From positions 4,526,001 to 4,590,000 of the forward strand of contig NZ_JAJHIZ010000003.1 of assembly GCF_021538615.1 (NCBI RefSeq): DNA of 64,000 nt, written 5' to 3'. The stretch is from Niabella agricola (GTDB lineage: Bacteria > Bacteroidota > Bacteroidia > Chitinophagales > Chitinophagaceae). The notes under the pieces are model-generated. The model saw nothing but the letters and a program-made list of their open reading frames with translations, did not search any database and was not told the DNA's origin. Position 1 is the first letter of the stretch, and each line of letters starts with the position of its first letter. A program made the position numbers and the translations under genes. Shown here in pieces: positions 8,108 to 16,507 of this stretch.

Positions 8108-10891
8108 ATGATGAAGAAAAGAATGGTACTTTATTGGATAACCGTCCTGTTACTGGGTATCGTATCTGAAACACGGGCACAGCAGCCACAACCTGCTCCC
8201 CGTAAAACATTAGGGCTGGAAGGCGTCTGGAAATTTAAATTGGATCCCTTTGAGACCGGCGTAAACAGTAACGGGGTACAACTGCTGCCGCCGCTGGCAG
8301 AAACGATCACATTACCAGGTTCTACAGATCAGGCGGGAAAGGGATACAAGACGCAGGGCATGACCTCGCTGCGTTTGACGCGTGCTTTTGAATATAAGGG
8401 TATTGCCTGGTATGAAAAAGAGATCGAAGTGCCGGAGCAATGGAAAGACAAAGAGGTGGAGCTTTTTCTGGAGCGGGCACACTGGCAAACCGATCTATGG
8501 ATCAACGACCGGCCGGCCGGTAAGCGGGAAAGCCTTTCCGTGCCCCACCAGTATAGGGTAACACCGCTGATAAAACCCGGTAAGAAAAATAAAATACGGA
8601 TCCGGGTCAACAATGATAAGATCTATGATATTGAATATGCGCACGCCGTCAGCGCGGAAACGCAAACCAACTGGAATGGCATTATCGGTAAACTGGAACT
8701 GCGCGCATTTGATAAAGTGCATATTGCCGGCATACAGGCCTATCCGGATGCAGCAAAAGGAACGGTTACGTTGAAGATCGATATTCAAAACAGCAATCGT
8801 AAACCCGTCGAAGGCACCATACGGTGTAACGGTGCTGTGGAGCATACCACAACACCGCAACAGGTTCCGGAACGGAGCTTCCGTTTCTCCGGAGCGGATT
8901 CCCTGATCACCATTAGGGCGGAAGTGCCGCTGGGCACACCGGTTCAGCTATGGGATGAGTTTAATCCTGCATTGTACCGGTTGCAGCTGACATTGAATGC
9001 CACAGGAAATACACAGCAGTATAATGATGCGGCGGAAGTGACATTTGGTGTGCGTGAACTGGCGACACGGGGTACCCGTTTTATATTTAATGGAAGACCT
9101 GCATTTATCAGGGGGACGGTGAATTCTTCGGAGTTTCCGCTGACCGGCTATCCGCCGGCGGATAAAAAGGAATGGATCCGGATCTTTACCACCTGTAAGA
9201 ATTATGGGTTAAATGCGATGCGCTTTCATACCTGGTGCCCGCCGGAAGCAGCCTTTGAGGCCGCGGATGAACTGGGCTTTTACCTGCAGGTAGAAAACCC
9301 CGACTGGCGGTTTACCATTGGCAAGGACAGTGCCGTAAATGATTTTTTGCGCCGGGAAGGCGAAGCGATCTTAAACGCTTATGGCAATCATCCTTCATTT
9401 ATCATGTTCTGTGAAGGCAATGAGCTGGTAGGTCCGGCCGTGAAGGAATTCCTGACGGCGCAGGTTACGCACTGGAAACAGCTGGATCCGCGCAGGCTTT
9501 ATACCGGGAGTGCTGCGTATCCCCTCATTGATGCCAATGATTATCATGTATTGTATGGCGCCCGGCCGCATCGCTGGAAAGAAGGGCTGAAGAGCCGGTT
9601 CAATGTTAAGGCGCTGGATACCCGTTATGATTATTCGGATTATGTGGTCAAGAACAACGTACCGATGATCACGCATGAAATCGGTCAGTGGTGTGTGTAT
9701 CCCGATTTTAAGGAGATCCCCAAGTATACCGGTGTACTGAAACCGTATAACTACGAATTGTTCCGCGAGCTGCTGCGGGAGCGCAATATGCTGGACCAGG
9801 CAGCAGATTTTATGATGGCCTCCGGCAAATTCCAGGTCATCCAGAAAAAAGAAGAAGTGGAATCCTACCTGCGTACACCCGGACTGGGCGGCTATCATAT
9901 GCTGCAGTTAAATGATTTTCCCGGTCAGGGTACCGCCCCGGTAGGTGTAGTGGATATTTTCTGGAATCCCAAGCCCTATACAACGGCAGCTGACTTCCGG
10001 AAATTTCAGAATACGCGGGTGCCTTTATTACGGACCGCAGCTTTTACCTGGACCAATGCACAGATCTTTACAGCCACAGCGCAGTTCGCCAATTTCGATA
10101 GTGCCGCATTGAAAGGCGCTATAGCTGAGTGGTCGCTCCGTTTTCCGGATGGTACCGTATATGCATCAGGTAGTTTCGCCCCGGCGGATATTCCGGTGGG
10201 CAGTCCGTTCACGCTGGGGGAGATCAAAGTTCCGCTGGATAAGATCAAAACGGCTGTACAATTAAAACTTACGATCCGCATTGAGGGCACAACCTGCAAC
10301 AATGACTGGAATATATGGGTATATCCGGAAAAACAGCCGGGAGTGGATCCGGGTAAAGTATTGGTAGCAGATAGCTGGAATGCACGAGTGGCAACAGTTT
10401 TGGAGAAAGGCGGGAGTGTATTGCTGCTGGCTGATACGGCAAAAATAAACTCCGATGCCGCGCCCGGGTTCTCGGGTATTTCCTGGAACACGGTCTGGTC
10501 CGGTATGCCGCCCAACCTGTTGGGGATCCTTTGTGATCCGGCGCATCCGGCATTGCAGTTCTTTCCCACAGCATTTCATTCCGACTGGCAGTGGTGGGAT
10601 CTTGTTGCCCATTCAAGGCCCATGGTGCTGGAACATTTTCCGTTTGGATTTAAACCCCTGGTACAGATGATCCCCGATTGGAACAATCCCCGCAAGATCA
10701 GCCTGCTGTTTGAGGCACGGGTAGGCAAAGGCCGGTTACTGGTATCTGCCATCGATCTGAAACACCAGCTCGATCAGCGTCCTGTGGCACAACAATTATT
10801 GTACAGTCTGAAAAAATACATCAGCAGCGAGGCCTTTGCGCCAACGGAACAGTTAGCTCCGGCATTGTTGCAGCAGTTGTTTAAAAAATAA
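8108..10891 (+). CDS. GH2-family glycoside hydrolase, exported (first of three paralogues)
   Basis: The 927-residue product has a Sec signal peptide ending RAQ, then the GH2 order: jelly-roll sugar-binding domain (about 35-200, with AWYEKEIEVPEQW), Ig-like domain (about 205-315) and TIM barrel (about 320-640). The acid/base is Glu439 in CEGNEL and the nucleophile Glu524 in ITHEIGQ. A C-terminal extension of about 280 residues includes a DFPGQGT block and a DWQWWD block shared with the paralogues at 16508 and 19510. GH2 covers galactosidases, glucuronidases and mannosidases; the residues visible here do not settle which. It probably acts in the periplasm on oligosaccharides released by the lyase or GH30. 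Confidence 0.85.
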   Translation: MMKKRMVLYWITVLLLGIVSETRAQQPQPAPRKTLGLEGVWKFKLDPFETGVNSNGVQLLPPLAETITLPGSTDQAGKGYKTQGMTSLRLTRAFEYKGIAWYEKEIEVPEQWKDKEVELFLERAHWQTDLWINDRPAGKRESLSVPHQYRVTPLIKPGKKNKIRIRVNNDKIYDIEYAHAVSAETQTNWNGIIGKLELRAFDKVHIAGIQAYPDAAKGTVTLKIDIQNSNRKPVEGTIRCNGAVEHTTTPQQVPERSFRFSGADSLITIRAEVPLGTPVQLWDEFNPALYRLQLTLNATGNTQQYNDAAEVTFGVRELATRGTRFIFNGRPAFIRGTVNSSEFPLTGYPPADKKEWIRIFTTCKNYGLNAMRFHTWCPPEAAFEAADELGFYLQVENPDWRFTIGKDSAVNDFLRREGEAILNAYGNHPSFIMFCEGNELVGPAVKEFLTAQVTHWKQLDPRRLYTGSAAYPLIDANDYHVLYGARPHRWKEGLKSRFNVKALDTRYDYSDYVVKNNVPMITHEIGQWCVYPDFKEIPKYTGVLKPYNYELFRELLRERNMLDQAADFMMASGKFQVIQKKEEVESYLRTPGLGGYHMLQLNDFPGQGTAPVGVVDIFWNPKPYTTAADFRKFQNTRVPLLRTAAFTWTNAQIFTATAQFANFDSAALKGAIAEWSLRFPDGTVYASGSFAPADIPVGSPFTLGEIKVPLDKIKTAVQLKLTIRIEGTTCNNDWNIWVYPEKQPGVDPGKVLVADSWNARVATVLEKGGSVLLLADTAKINSDAAPGFSGISWNTVWSGMPPNLLGILCDPAHPALQFFPTAFHSDWQWWDLVAHSRPMVLEHFPFGFKPLVQMIPDWNNPRKISLLFEARVGKGRLLVSAIDLKHQLDQRPVAQQLLYSLKKYISSEAFAPTEQLAPALLQQLFKK

Positions 10892-10906
10892 ATCGGCACA
10901 AATTTT

Positions 10907-10913
10907 AAGGAGG
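10907..10913 (+). promoter_or_regulatory. Strong Shine-Dalgarno sequence for the GH88 gene
   Basis: AAGGAGG lies 2 nt before the ATG at 10916. Most genes in this window lack such a match, as is usual in Bacteroidota, so this copy is noticeable. The spacing is short for optimal use. Confidence 0.45.
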
Positions 10914-10915
10914 AT

Positions 10916-12187
10916 ATGAAGTGTTGTTTTAAGAAAATTTTATTCAGTAGCTGCCTGTTGTTAGGGATAATACGATTACCGGTTCATGCTCAAAAACAAC
11001 ACCGGTTGCAATCGCGCGCGGAGGTACAGGCGATGGTGACAGAAAGCTTACAGGCTTCCGTGCAGCAGTATAACTATTTAAAACAACAGCTGCAGCCGGA
11101 TCAATGGCCGCGGACCTTTGAGAACCGGAAGCTGCAAACAGTAACACCAGCTGCCTGGACCAGCGGCTTTTACCCGGGCGGGTTACTGTACCTCTATGAA
11201 TTTTCACGCGATACTAACTTATTGAACGAAGCCAATACCAAATTAAAGAAGATGGAGCTGTTGAAAACATTAACGGCCCATCACGATCTTGGTTTTATGA
11301 TGTATTGCAGTTTCGGCAATGCCTACCGCCTGTTTGGCCGGCCGGAAGATAAGGCCATCCTGGTGCGTTCCGCACAATCGCTGGCCCGGCGTTTTGATCC
11401 GCGGGTAGGCTGCATTCAGTCCTGGGACCAGGTAAAGTCGCTGGACGGGAAACGGCTCCTGAAATTCCCGGTAATCATCGATAATATGATGAACCTGGAG
11501 CTGTTGTTCTTTGCCTCAAAAGCAACCGGGGAGCCGCTTTATAAGGACATGGCGATAAAACATGCAGTAATGACCATGAAGAACCAGGTGCGTCCTGATT
11601 TTAGTTGTTATCATGTGGTGGACTATGATGTGGAAACAGGCGTGGTAAAGAGCCGGGAAACCCAGCAGGGGTTCTCCGATAACTCTGCCTGGTCACGTGG
11701 TCAGGCCTGGGGGATCTATGGATTCACCATGGTATACCGCGAAACAAAGGATATCCGCTTTTTACAAACGGCGAAGGGTATGGCGGATTTTTTCCTTGGC
11801 CATCCGAACCTGCCAGAGGATAAGATCCCTTACTGGGACTTTAACGTGGGGCAGGCGGGCTTTGATCCGCCCTGGAATTATGACCCATCAAAATATCAGC
11901 CGGTTCCCCGCGATGCTTCAGCTGCTGCTATTACGGCGTCGGCATTGCTGGAGCTGGCAGAGTATGTGGATGCGAAGACCAGCGGCCGCTATCAGCGCGC
12001 GGCAGAAAGCATGCTGCAATCGCTGTCCTCACCGGCCTATCGTGCTGCAACAGGGGAGAACGGTGGGTTTATCCTGAAGCATGCGTCGGGAGGCGTACCT
12101 GGGAATATTGAGGTAGATGTGCCCCTGATTTACGCAGACTATTATTATCTTGAAGCCTTGATGCGCTACCGCGCACTGAAAAAATAA
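10916..12187 (+). CDS. GH88 unsaturated uronyl hydrolase, exported
   Basis: Hydrates the double bond of 4,5-unsaturated uronic acids left at the non-reducing end by polysaccharide lyases, which releases the uronate. The 423-residue product has a signal peptide (ending VHAQ) and the (alpha/alpha)6-barrel signature. Asp124 (AHHDLGFMMY) and Asp189 (IIDNMMNLE) match the two catalytic Asp residues of Bacillus GL1 UGL (D88, D149). SAWSRGQAWG and PYWDF are also present. The PL8 gene directly downstream (34 nt) makes the unsaturated substrate, so the two genes probably act in sequence. A paralogue lies at 15045. Preference for glucuronyl over galacturonyl, or for linkage, cannot be told. Confidence 0.93.
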   Translation: MKCCFKKILFSSCLLLGIIRLPVHAQKQHRLQSRAEVQAMVTESLQASVQQYNYLKQQLQPDQWPRTFENRKLQTVTPAAWTSGFYPGGLLYLYEFSRDTNLLNEANTKLKKMELLKTLTAHHDLGFMMYCSFGNAYRLFGRPEDKAILVRSAQSLARRFDPRVGCIQSWDQVKSLDGKRLLKFPVIIDNMMNLELLFFASKATGEPLYKDMAIKHAVMTMKNQVRPDFSCYHVVDYDVETGVVKSRETQQGFSDNSAWSRGQAWGIYGFTMVYRETKDIRFLQTAKGMADFFLGHPNLPEDKIPYWDFNVGQAGFDPPWNYDPSKYQPVPRDASAAAITASALLELAEYVDAKTSGRYQRAAESMLQSLSSPAYRAATGENGGFILKHASGGVPGNIEVDVPLIYADYYYLEALMRYRALKK

Positions 12188-12221
12188 CGAACAATCCTTT
12201 TTAAGATCACATAAAATAAAT

Positions 12222-14231
12222 ATGCGCAGGCTCGGATTAAATATTGTGTTTCATTTTTTGTTTGCTTTGGTTGCCAGAGCGCAGGCAGATACCATACTGG
12301 ACCGGTATAGCCGCTACCTGTTACGCACCAGTGTGCTACCTGTGAAGCATACAGCTAACTGGATCCGTACCCTGCAACCGGATGGGCGCTGGCCGGATAT
12401 CGACTATAATGATAAGGAACCGGCCGCATGGAAGGTGCCGGACCACCTGAAACGCATCCGCGATATGGCTCTATGCTGGGCTGCTTCCGGATCGCCGGAG
12501 CGCAATAGTATTCCATTGCTGCATGCGATGGAGCAGGCGCTCGATCACTGGCTGCTGGAACGGTACCGGAGCACCAACTGGTGGCACAATGAAATTGGCA
12601 TTCCCCGTTATATGCGCGATATCATCATCCTGCTCCGCAAACAATTAAATCCGCAACGGATGAATGCGGCGCTGGAAGTGCTGAACCAGCTCCGGGTGCA
12701 TGAAGATTATCTTGCGGGCAACCTGGTATGGTGCGCCGACCTGGGATTGCATTACGGGGCGCTTACCGGCGATGATGCACTGGTGCAACGCTGTCGTAAC
12801 CTGATCGTAAAGGAGATTAAAGTAGATACGGGAGAAGGCATTCAGCCGGATTACAGCTTTCAGCAGCACGGGCACCGCTTACAAATGTACCAGTATGGAA
12901 AGGCATTTTTGTTGGAGAGCCTCCGGGTGGCCTGGCAGTTAAAAGGTACGGAGCTTGCTTTTCCGGAAGATAAGGTAGCATTGCTTACGGGTATGATGCT
13001 GAACGGCTGGCAATGGATGGCCCGGGGGATATATACGGTGCCGGGAACCATGGACCGGTCGGCATCCCGAAAGGGAGAACTGGAAAGTGCAGATGTACGG
13101 GCATTGATCCCGTTTATGAAAGAATTACAACCTTCCGGAACTGCAGACTGGGACCGGTTAAGCGCTGTTCAGAATGGTAAAACGAGCTTGCTAGGATTCC
13201 GTTATTATCCCTATTCTGATTTTGCCGCCTATCACCGGAAAGCGTTTAGTTTTTTTCTGAAAACGATTTCCACCCGCACGCTGGCCACCGAATCGATCAA
13301 TCATGAAAATTTAAAAGGACGGCTGCTCAACAGCGGTGATGCTTATCTTATCAGGGATGGTAAAGAATATACAGACCTCATGTCGGTCTGGGACTGGTCG
13401 CACCTGCCGGGCGTAACGGCTTTTAAAGGTGCTTACCAGGCAAACCGTCAGGCTTTTGCCGGCAGCGCGGGCGATTCATTATGCGGTGTAACCGCTATGC
13501 ACGTGATCATTGCAGATACAACGGGAAAGCAAACGTTAGCGGCGCATAAGTTCTGGGCTTGTTATGGGGATAAGGTAGTATGCCTGGTTGGGGATTTAAA
13601 AACAGATAAGGTCCCTGACCCGGTTTACACCGCATTGGATCAATGCCGCCTGCGTGGCCCGGTGACGGTGAATCATCCCAAACAGGTATTACGGAACGGG
13701 ACAAAGCGGCTGGACCAAGTGCGCTGGATCCATCATGCAGGGTTTGCCTATATTCCGCTGCAGCCGGCTGTTATGGAGGTGCATGCAGAAAATATGTCTG
13801 GTACCTGGTATGCGATCAACAATGCGGAATCAAAAAACACGGTGCGCGCCGATGTTTTTATGCCGGTGCTGTGGCAACAACAGGGATCTTCCTTTGGTTA
13901 TGTATTAAGCGCTGCGACAACCGCAGAACAAGCGGCAAAACTCGCTTCAAAACCGGATTGGAAGGTGTTGCAGAATGATAAAGATGTACAGGCCGTGCGT
14001 TTTGCGGATGGCGTGGTAATGGCGGCATTTTATGAGCCCGGTAAGCTGCTGTTAGAGCAGGGACGGTACCTGCAAACGGACCGCTTTTGCCTGGTGGTGA
14101 TCAAAAAAGGAAAGCTCTATGTCAGTGATCCGCTGCATAAAGGCGGAATGGTAACATTACAGATTGGTAATAAAGAACAACAGTTACAGCTACAGGCGGA
14201 TGGTACTACCGCAACTGTCGTTTTTAATTGA
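12222..14231 (+). CDS. PL8-family polysaccharide lyase (chondroitinase AC-like), exported
   Basis: Cleaves glycosidic bonds to uronic acids by beta-elimination, leaving a 4,5-unsaturated end. The 669-residue product has a short signal peptide (ending ARAQA), an alpha-toroid N-terminal half with NWWHNEIGIP (about 119-128), and beta-sandwich domains from about 330. The residues Asn167, His216, Tyr225, Arg279 and Arg283 fall at nearly the same spacing as Asn175, His225, Tyr234, Arg288 and Arg292 of Pedobacter heparinus chondroitinase AC, so it should be active. PL8 includes hyaluronate, chondroitin AC and xanthan lyases; spacing favours the AC/hyaluronan type but does not prove the substrate. 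GH88 genes lie on both sides, with an SGNH gene between the lyase and the second. Confidence 0.88.
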   Translation: MRRLGLNIVFHFLFALVARAQADTILDRYSRYLLRTSVLPVKHTANWIRTLQPDGRWPDIDYNDKEPAAWKVPDHLKRIRDMALCWAASGSPERNSIPLLHAMEQALDHWLLERYRSTNWWHNEIGIPRYMRDIIILLRKQLNPQRMNAALEVLNQLRVHEDYLAGNLVWCADLGLHYGALTGDDALVQRCRNLIVKEIKVDTGEGIQPDYSFQQHGHRLQMYQYGKAFLLESLRVAWQLKGTELAFPEDKVALLTGMMLNGWQWMARGIYTVPGTMDRSASRKGELESADVRALIPFMKELQPSGTADWDRLSAVQNGKTSLLGFRYYPYSDFAAYHRKAFSFFLKTISTRTLATESINHENLKGRLLNSGDAYLIRDGKEYTDLMSVWDWSHLPGVTAFKGAYQANRQAFAGSAGDSLCGVTAMHVIIADTTGKQTLAAHKFWACYGDKVVCLVGDLKTDKVPDPVYTALDQCRLRGPVTVNHPKQVLRNGTKRLDQVRWIHHAGFAYIPLQPAVMEVHAENMSGTWYAINNAESKNTVRADVFMPVLWQQQGSSFGYVLSAATTAEQAAKLASKPDWKVLQNDKDVQAVRFADGVVMAAFYEPGKLLLEQGRYLQTDRFCLVVIKKGKLYVSDPLHKGGMVTLQIGNKEQQLQLQADGTTATVVFN

Positions 14232-14245
14232 ATAAAAAATAAAGC

Positions 14246-14956
14246 ATGAAAAAAAGGATGGCTCGTTTATTATTGTTCTTCCTTGTATTGCATATAGTGG
14301 TAGCGGGGATGGCGCAGGCAGATCCGCAAACCTACCTGGAGGAGCTGAAGACCGAATTGAAAAAGAAATGGCCCGCCAACCGTACCATCAACCTGGTGTT
14401 TCACGGGCATTCTGTGCCCAGCGGATACTTTCAGACCCCGGCGGTGCATACGCTGGAAGCCTATCCGCACCAGGTGCTGCAGCAGTTGAAGGAGCAATAT
14501 CCCAATGCGGTCATCAACGTAATCACCACATCTATCGGAGGCGAAAATTCTGTACAGGGACAGAAACGATTTGAGAAGGACGTACTGCCGCATCGCCCGG
14601 ACGTATTGTTTATTGACTATGCGCTGAACGACCGGTCAGTCGGACTGGAAGCATCCCGAGCGGCGATGGAAAAGATGATCCGTCGGGCATTAAGGAAGCA
14701 TATAAAGATCATCCTGATGACGCCTTCCCCGGATCTTGCCGTGGACATTCTTAAACAGGATAATATATTAAGCCAGTTCAGTCGGCAACTGGTAGAGCTG
14801 GCAGCTAAATATCAGATCGGCCTTGCCGACAGCTATGCCGCCTTTTATGAGCAGGTCCGAAACGGAAAGCAGCTGCGCGATTATATGGCGCAAAGCAATC
14901 ATCCCAATGGAAAAGGCCACCGGCTGATCGCAGACCGGATTATGAAATGGTTTTAA
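14246..14956 (+). CDS. SGNH/GDSL-hydrolase family protein, possible carbohydrate esterase
   Basis: The 236-residue product has a signal peptide (ending GMAQA) and an SGNH-hydrolase fold: nucleophile block GHSVPSG (Ser56), a GGEN block (98-101), DYALND (Asn128) and a C-terminal NHPNGKGH (His219). Relatives in glycan loci remove acetyl or other esters from polysaccharides, which fits its place 14 nt after the lyase. The usual Asp three residues before the catalytic His is Gln216 here, so a Ser-His dyad or another acid is implied. The substrate is unknown; deacetylation of the polymer is an inference from context. Confidence 0.75.
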   Translation: MKKRMARLLLFFLVLHIVVAGMAQADPQTYLEELKTELKKKWPANRTINLVFHGHSVPSGYFQTPAVHTLEAYPHQVLQQLKEQYPNAVINVITTSIGGENSVQGQKRFEKDVLPHRPDVLFIDYALNDRSVGLEASRAAMEKMIRRALRKHIKIILMTPSPDLAVDILKQDNILSQFSRQLVELAAKYQIGLADSYAAFYEQVRNGKQLRDYMAQSNHPNGKGHRLIADRIMKWF

Positions 14957-15044
14957 AACATTAAGAAATTAAGTGCCATTAAGCCTTTGATAAACTCAAT
15001 ACCTTAATGGTTCCAATACCTTGTTGAAGTTAAAACAGCATAAC

Positions 15045-16253
15045 ATGAATAAGAGGATGGGGTGGTTGCTTTTCTGCTGCTTTTTATTAAGCGGATTAAA
15101 CGCACAGCACCCGGTAAAGACCCGGAAAAGGCTGCAACGGGAAGTGATACGTTGCATCAATGCATCAGCGCAGCAGTACAAGGTAATGATGCAGCGGCTG
15201 GATGCTGACCGCTTTCCGGTTACCTGGTACGCTAAAGATGATAAGCTGGTGACCAGCGGCTCCGAACCCTGGGTGGGTGGATTTTACCCCGGTGCGTTGT
15301 TGTATCTTTTTGAGTACACAAAGGATAGTAGTTTATACAAAGAAGCATTGCGAAAAATGCAGGTACTGGAAAAAGAACAATACAATAAAACGACGCATGA
15401 CCTGGGTTTTATGATGTATTGCTCCTTTGGCAATGCGGAACGGCTGGAGCCAAAGCCGGGGTATAAAGAGGTACTGGTCAATAGCGCACGGTCGCTGGCA
15501 AGCCGCTTTAATGAGAAAGTAGGGTGCATCCGTTCCTGGGATTCGGATCCCGGCCGGTTTATGGTGATTATTGATAATATGATGAACCTGGAATTGCTGT
15601 TTGAAGCCACAAAAATGACAGGCGACTCTTCTTTTTACCGTATTGCGGTGACCCATGCCAATACCACTATGCAACATCATTACCGTCCAGACTACAGCTC
15701 CCACCACCTGGTGATCTATAATCCTAAAGACGGCAATGTATTAAAAAAGCAAACGGTGCAGGGTGCCGCCGACAGCTCTGCCTGGGCCCGGGGTCAGGCC
15801 TGGGGGTTATACGGGTACACGATGTGTTATCGCGAAACGCGTAACCCCCAATACCTGGAACAGGCCCGGCACATTGCACAGTTCCTGTTAGCTCATCCAC
15901 GCCTTCCGGCGGACAAGATACCATATTGGGATTTTGATGCGCCGAGGATCCCCAATGCACCAAGGGATGTCTCGGCGGGTGCGGTTATCTGTTCGGCCCT
16001 GCTGGAACTGGCTACGTATACATCCGGAAAAGAAAGCAGGGGTTATTTAAGGGCGGCAGAAAAAATGCTGCAAAGCCTTTGCTCCCCGGCCTACCGCGCC
16101 GCTATCGGAGAAAATGGTGGTTTTCTTTTGAAGCATGGTGTAGGTAACTATCCGAAAAATGCCGACATTGATGTGCCGCTGATCTATGCCGATTACTATT
16201 ATACGGAAGCATTGCAGCGGTATTGGAAGCTGGGTACAAAAGGCCGGTTGTGA
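15045..16253 (+). CDS. GH88 unsaturated uronyl hydrolase, exported (second copy)
   Basis: Paralogue of the enzyme at 10916, with the same role in clearing unsaturated uronates. I start it at the ATG at 15045 (402 aa), which puts a clean signal peptide (MNKRM, hydrophobic core, LNAQ) at the N-terminus; an in-frame TTG at 15021 would only add eight polar residues. Catalytic Asp119 (THDLGFMMY) and Asp177 (IIDNMMNLE) are present, with SAWARGQAWG and PYWDF. It lies 88 nt after the SGNH gene and 254 nt before the next GH2 gene. Two GH88 enzymes in one locus suggest two different unsaturated uronyl linkages or decorations. Confidence 0.92.
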   Translation: MNKRMGWLLFCCFLLSGLNAQHPVKTRKRLQREVIRCINASAQQYKVMMQRLDADRFPVTWYAKDDKLVTSGSEPWVGGFYPGALLYLFEYTKDSSLYKEALRKMQVLEKEQYNKTTHDLGFMMYCSFGNAERLEPKPGYKEVLVNSARSLASRFNEKVGCIRSWDSDPGRFMVIIDNMMNLELLFEATKMTGDSSFYRIAVTHANTTMQHHYRPDYSSHHLVIYNPKDGNVLKKQTVQGAADSSAWARGQAWGLYGYTMCYRETRNPQYLEQARHIAQFLLAHPRLPADKIPYWDFDAPRIPNAPRDVSAGAVICSALLELATYTSGKESRGYLRAAEKMLQSLCSPAYRAAIGENGGFLLKHGVGNYPKNADIDVPLIYADYYYTEALQRYWKLGTKGRL

Positions 16254-16400
16254 TAAACAGCGCAGCTCCTGTTGCACAGTCGCCGCGTTTCACCACCAGC
16301 TGACCTATATTGGGGTGTTGAAGAGGGCGACGCAAGACCGCAGCCATAAGCACTGGAGCTGGGGCAATAAAAAGAGCGATAAACGCACATGCAACATTAA

Positions 16401-16493
16401 AAAATCCATCTTCTTCTAACGAATAGCCATTGAAACCACGGTCCGCAGGCTCTATGTTTAAATATTCAAATACGAATGATGCTTACAGGAGGC
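16401..16493 (+). repeat. Conserved leader element, copy A (upstream of GH2 at 16508)
   Basis: A 93-nt non-coding stretch that aligns along its whole length with 19376-19468, with one compensated 1-nt shift. By hand about three quarters of the positions match. It includes an identical AAAATC start, TATTG/CATTG followed by GAAA, GCAGGC, CTATGTTT, AAATACG and a closing GGAGGC. It ends 14 nt before the chosen GH2 start. Confidence 0.7.
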
Positions 16494-16507
16494 AGTCATA
16501 TTTTAGG

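Noticed and set aside
9395..9898. 167-codon minus-strand frame inside the first GH2 gene
   Set aside because: Antisense shadow of the GH2 catalytic barrel; no start signal or recognised domain.
10006..10569. 187-codon minus-strand frame inside the first GH2 gene
   Set aside because: Wholly antisense to a clear GH2 coding region with intact catalytic motifs; composition is that of a shadow frame.
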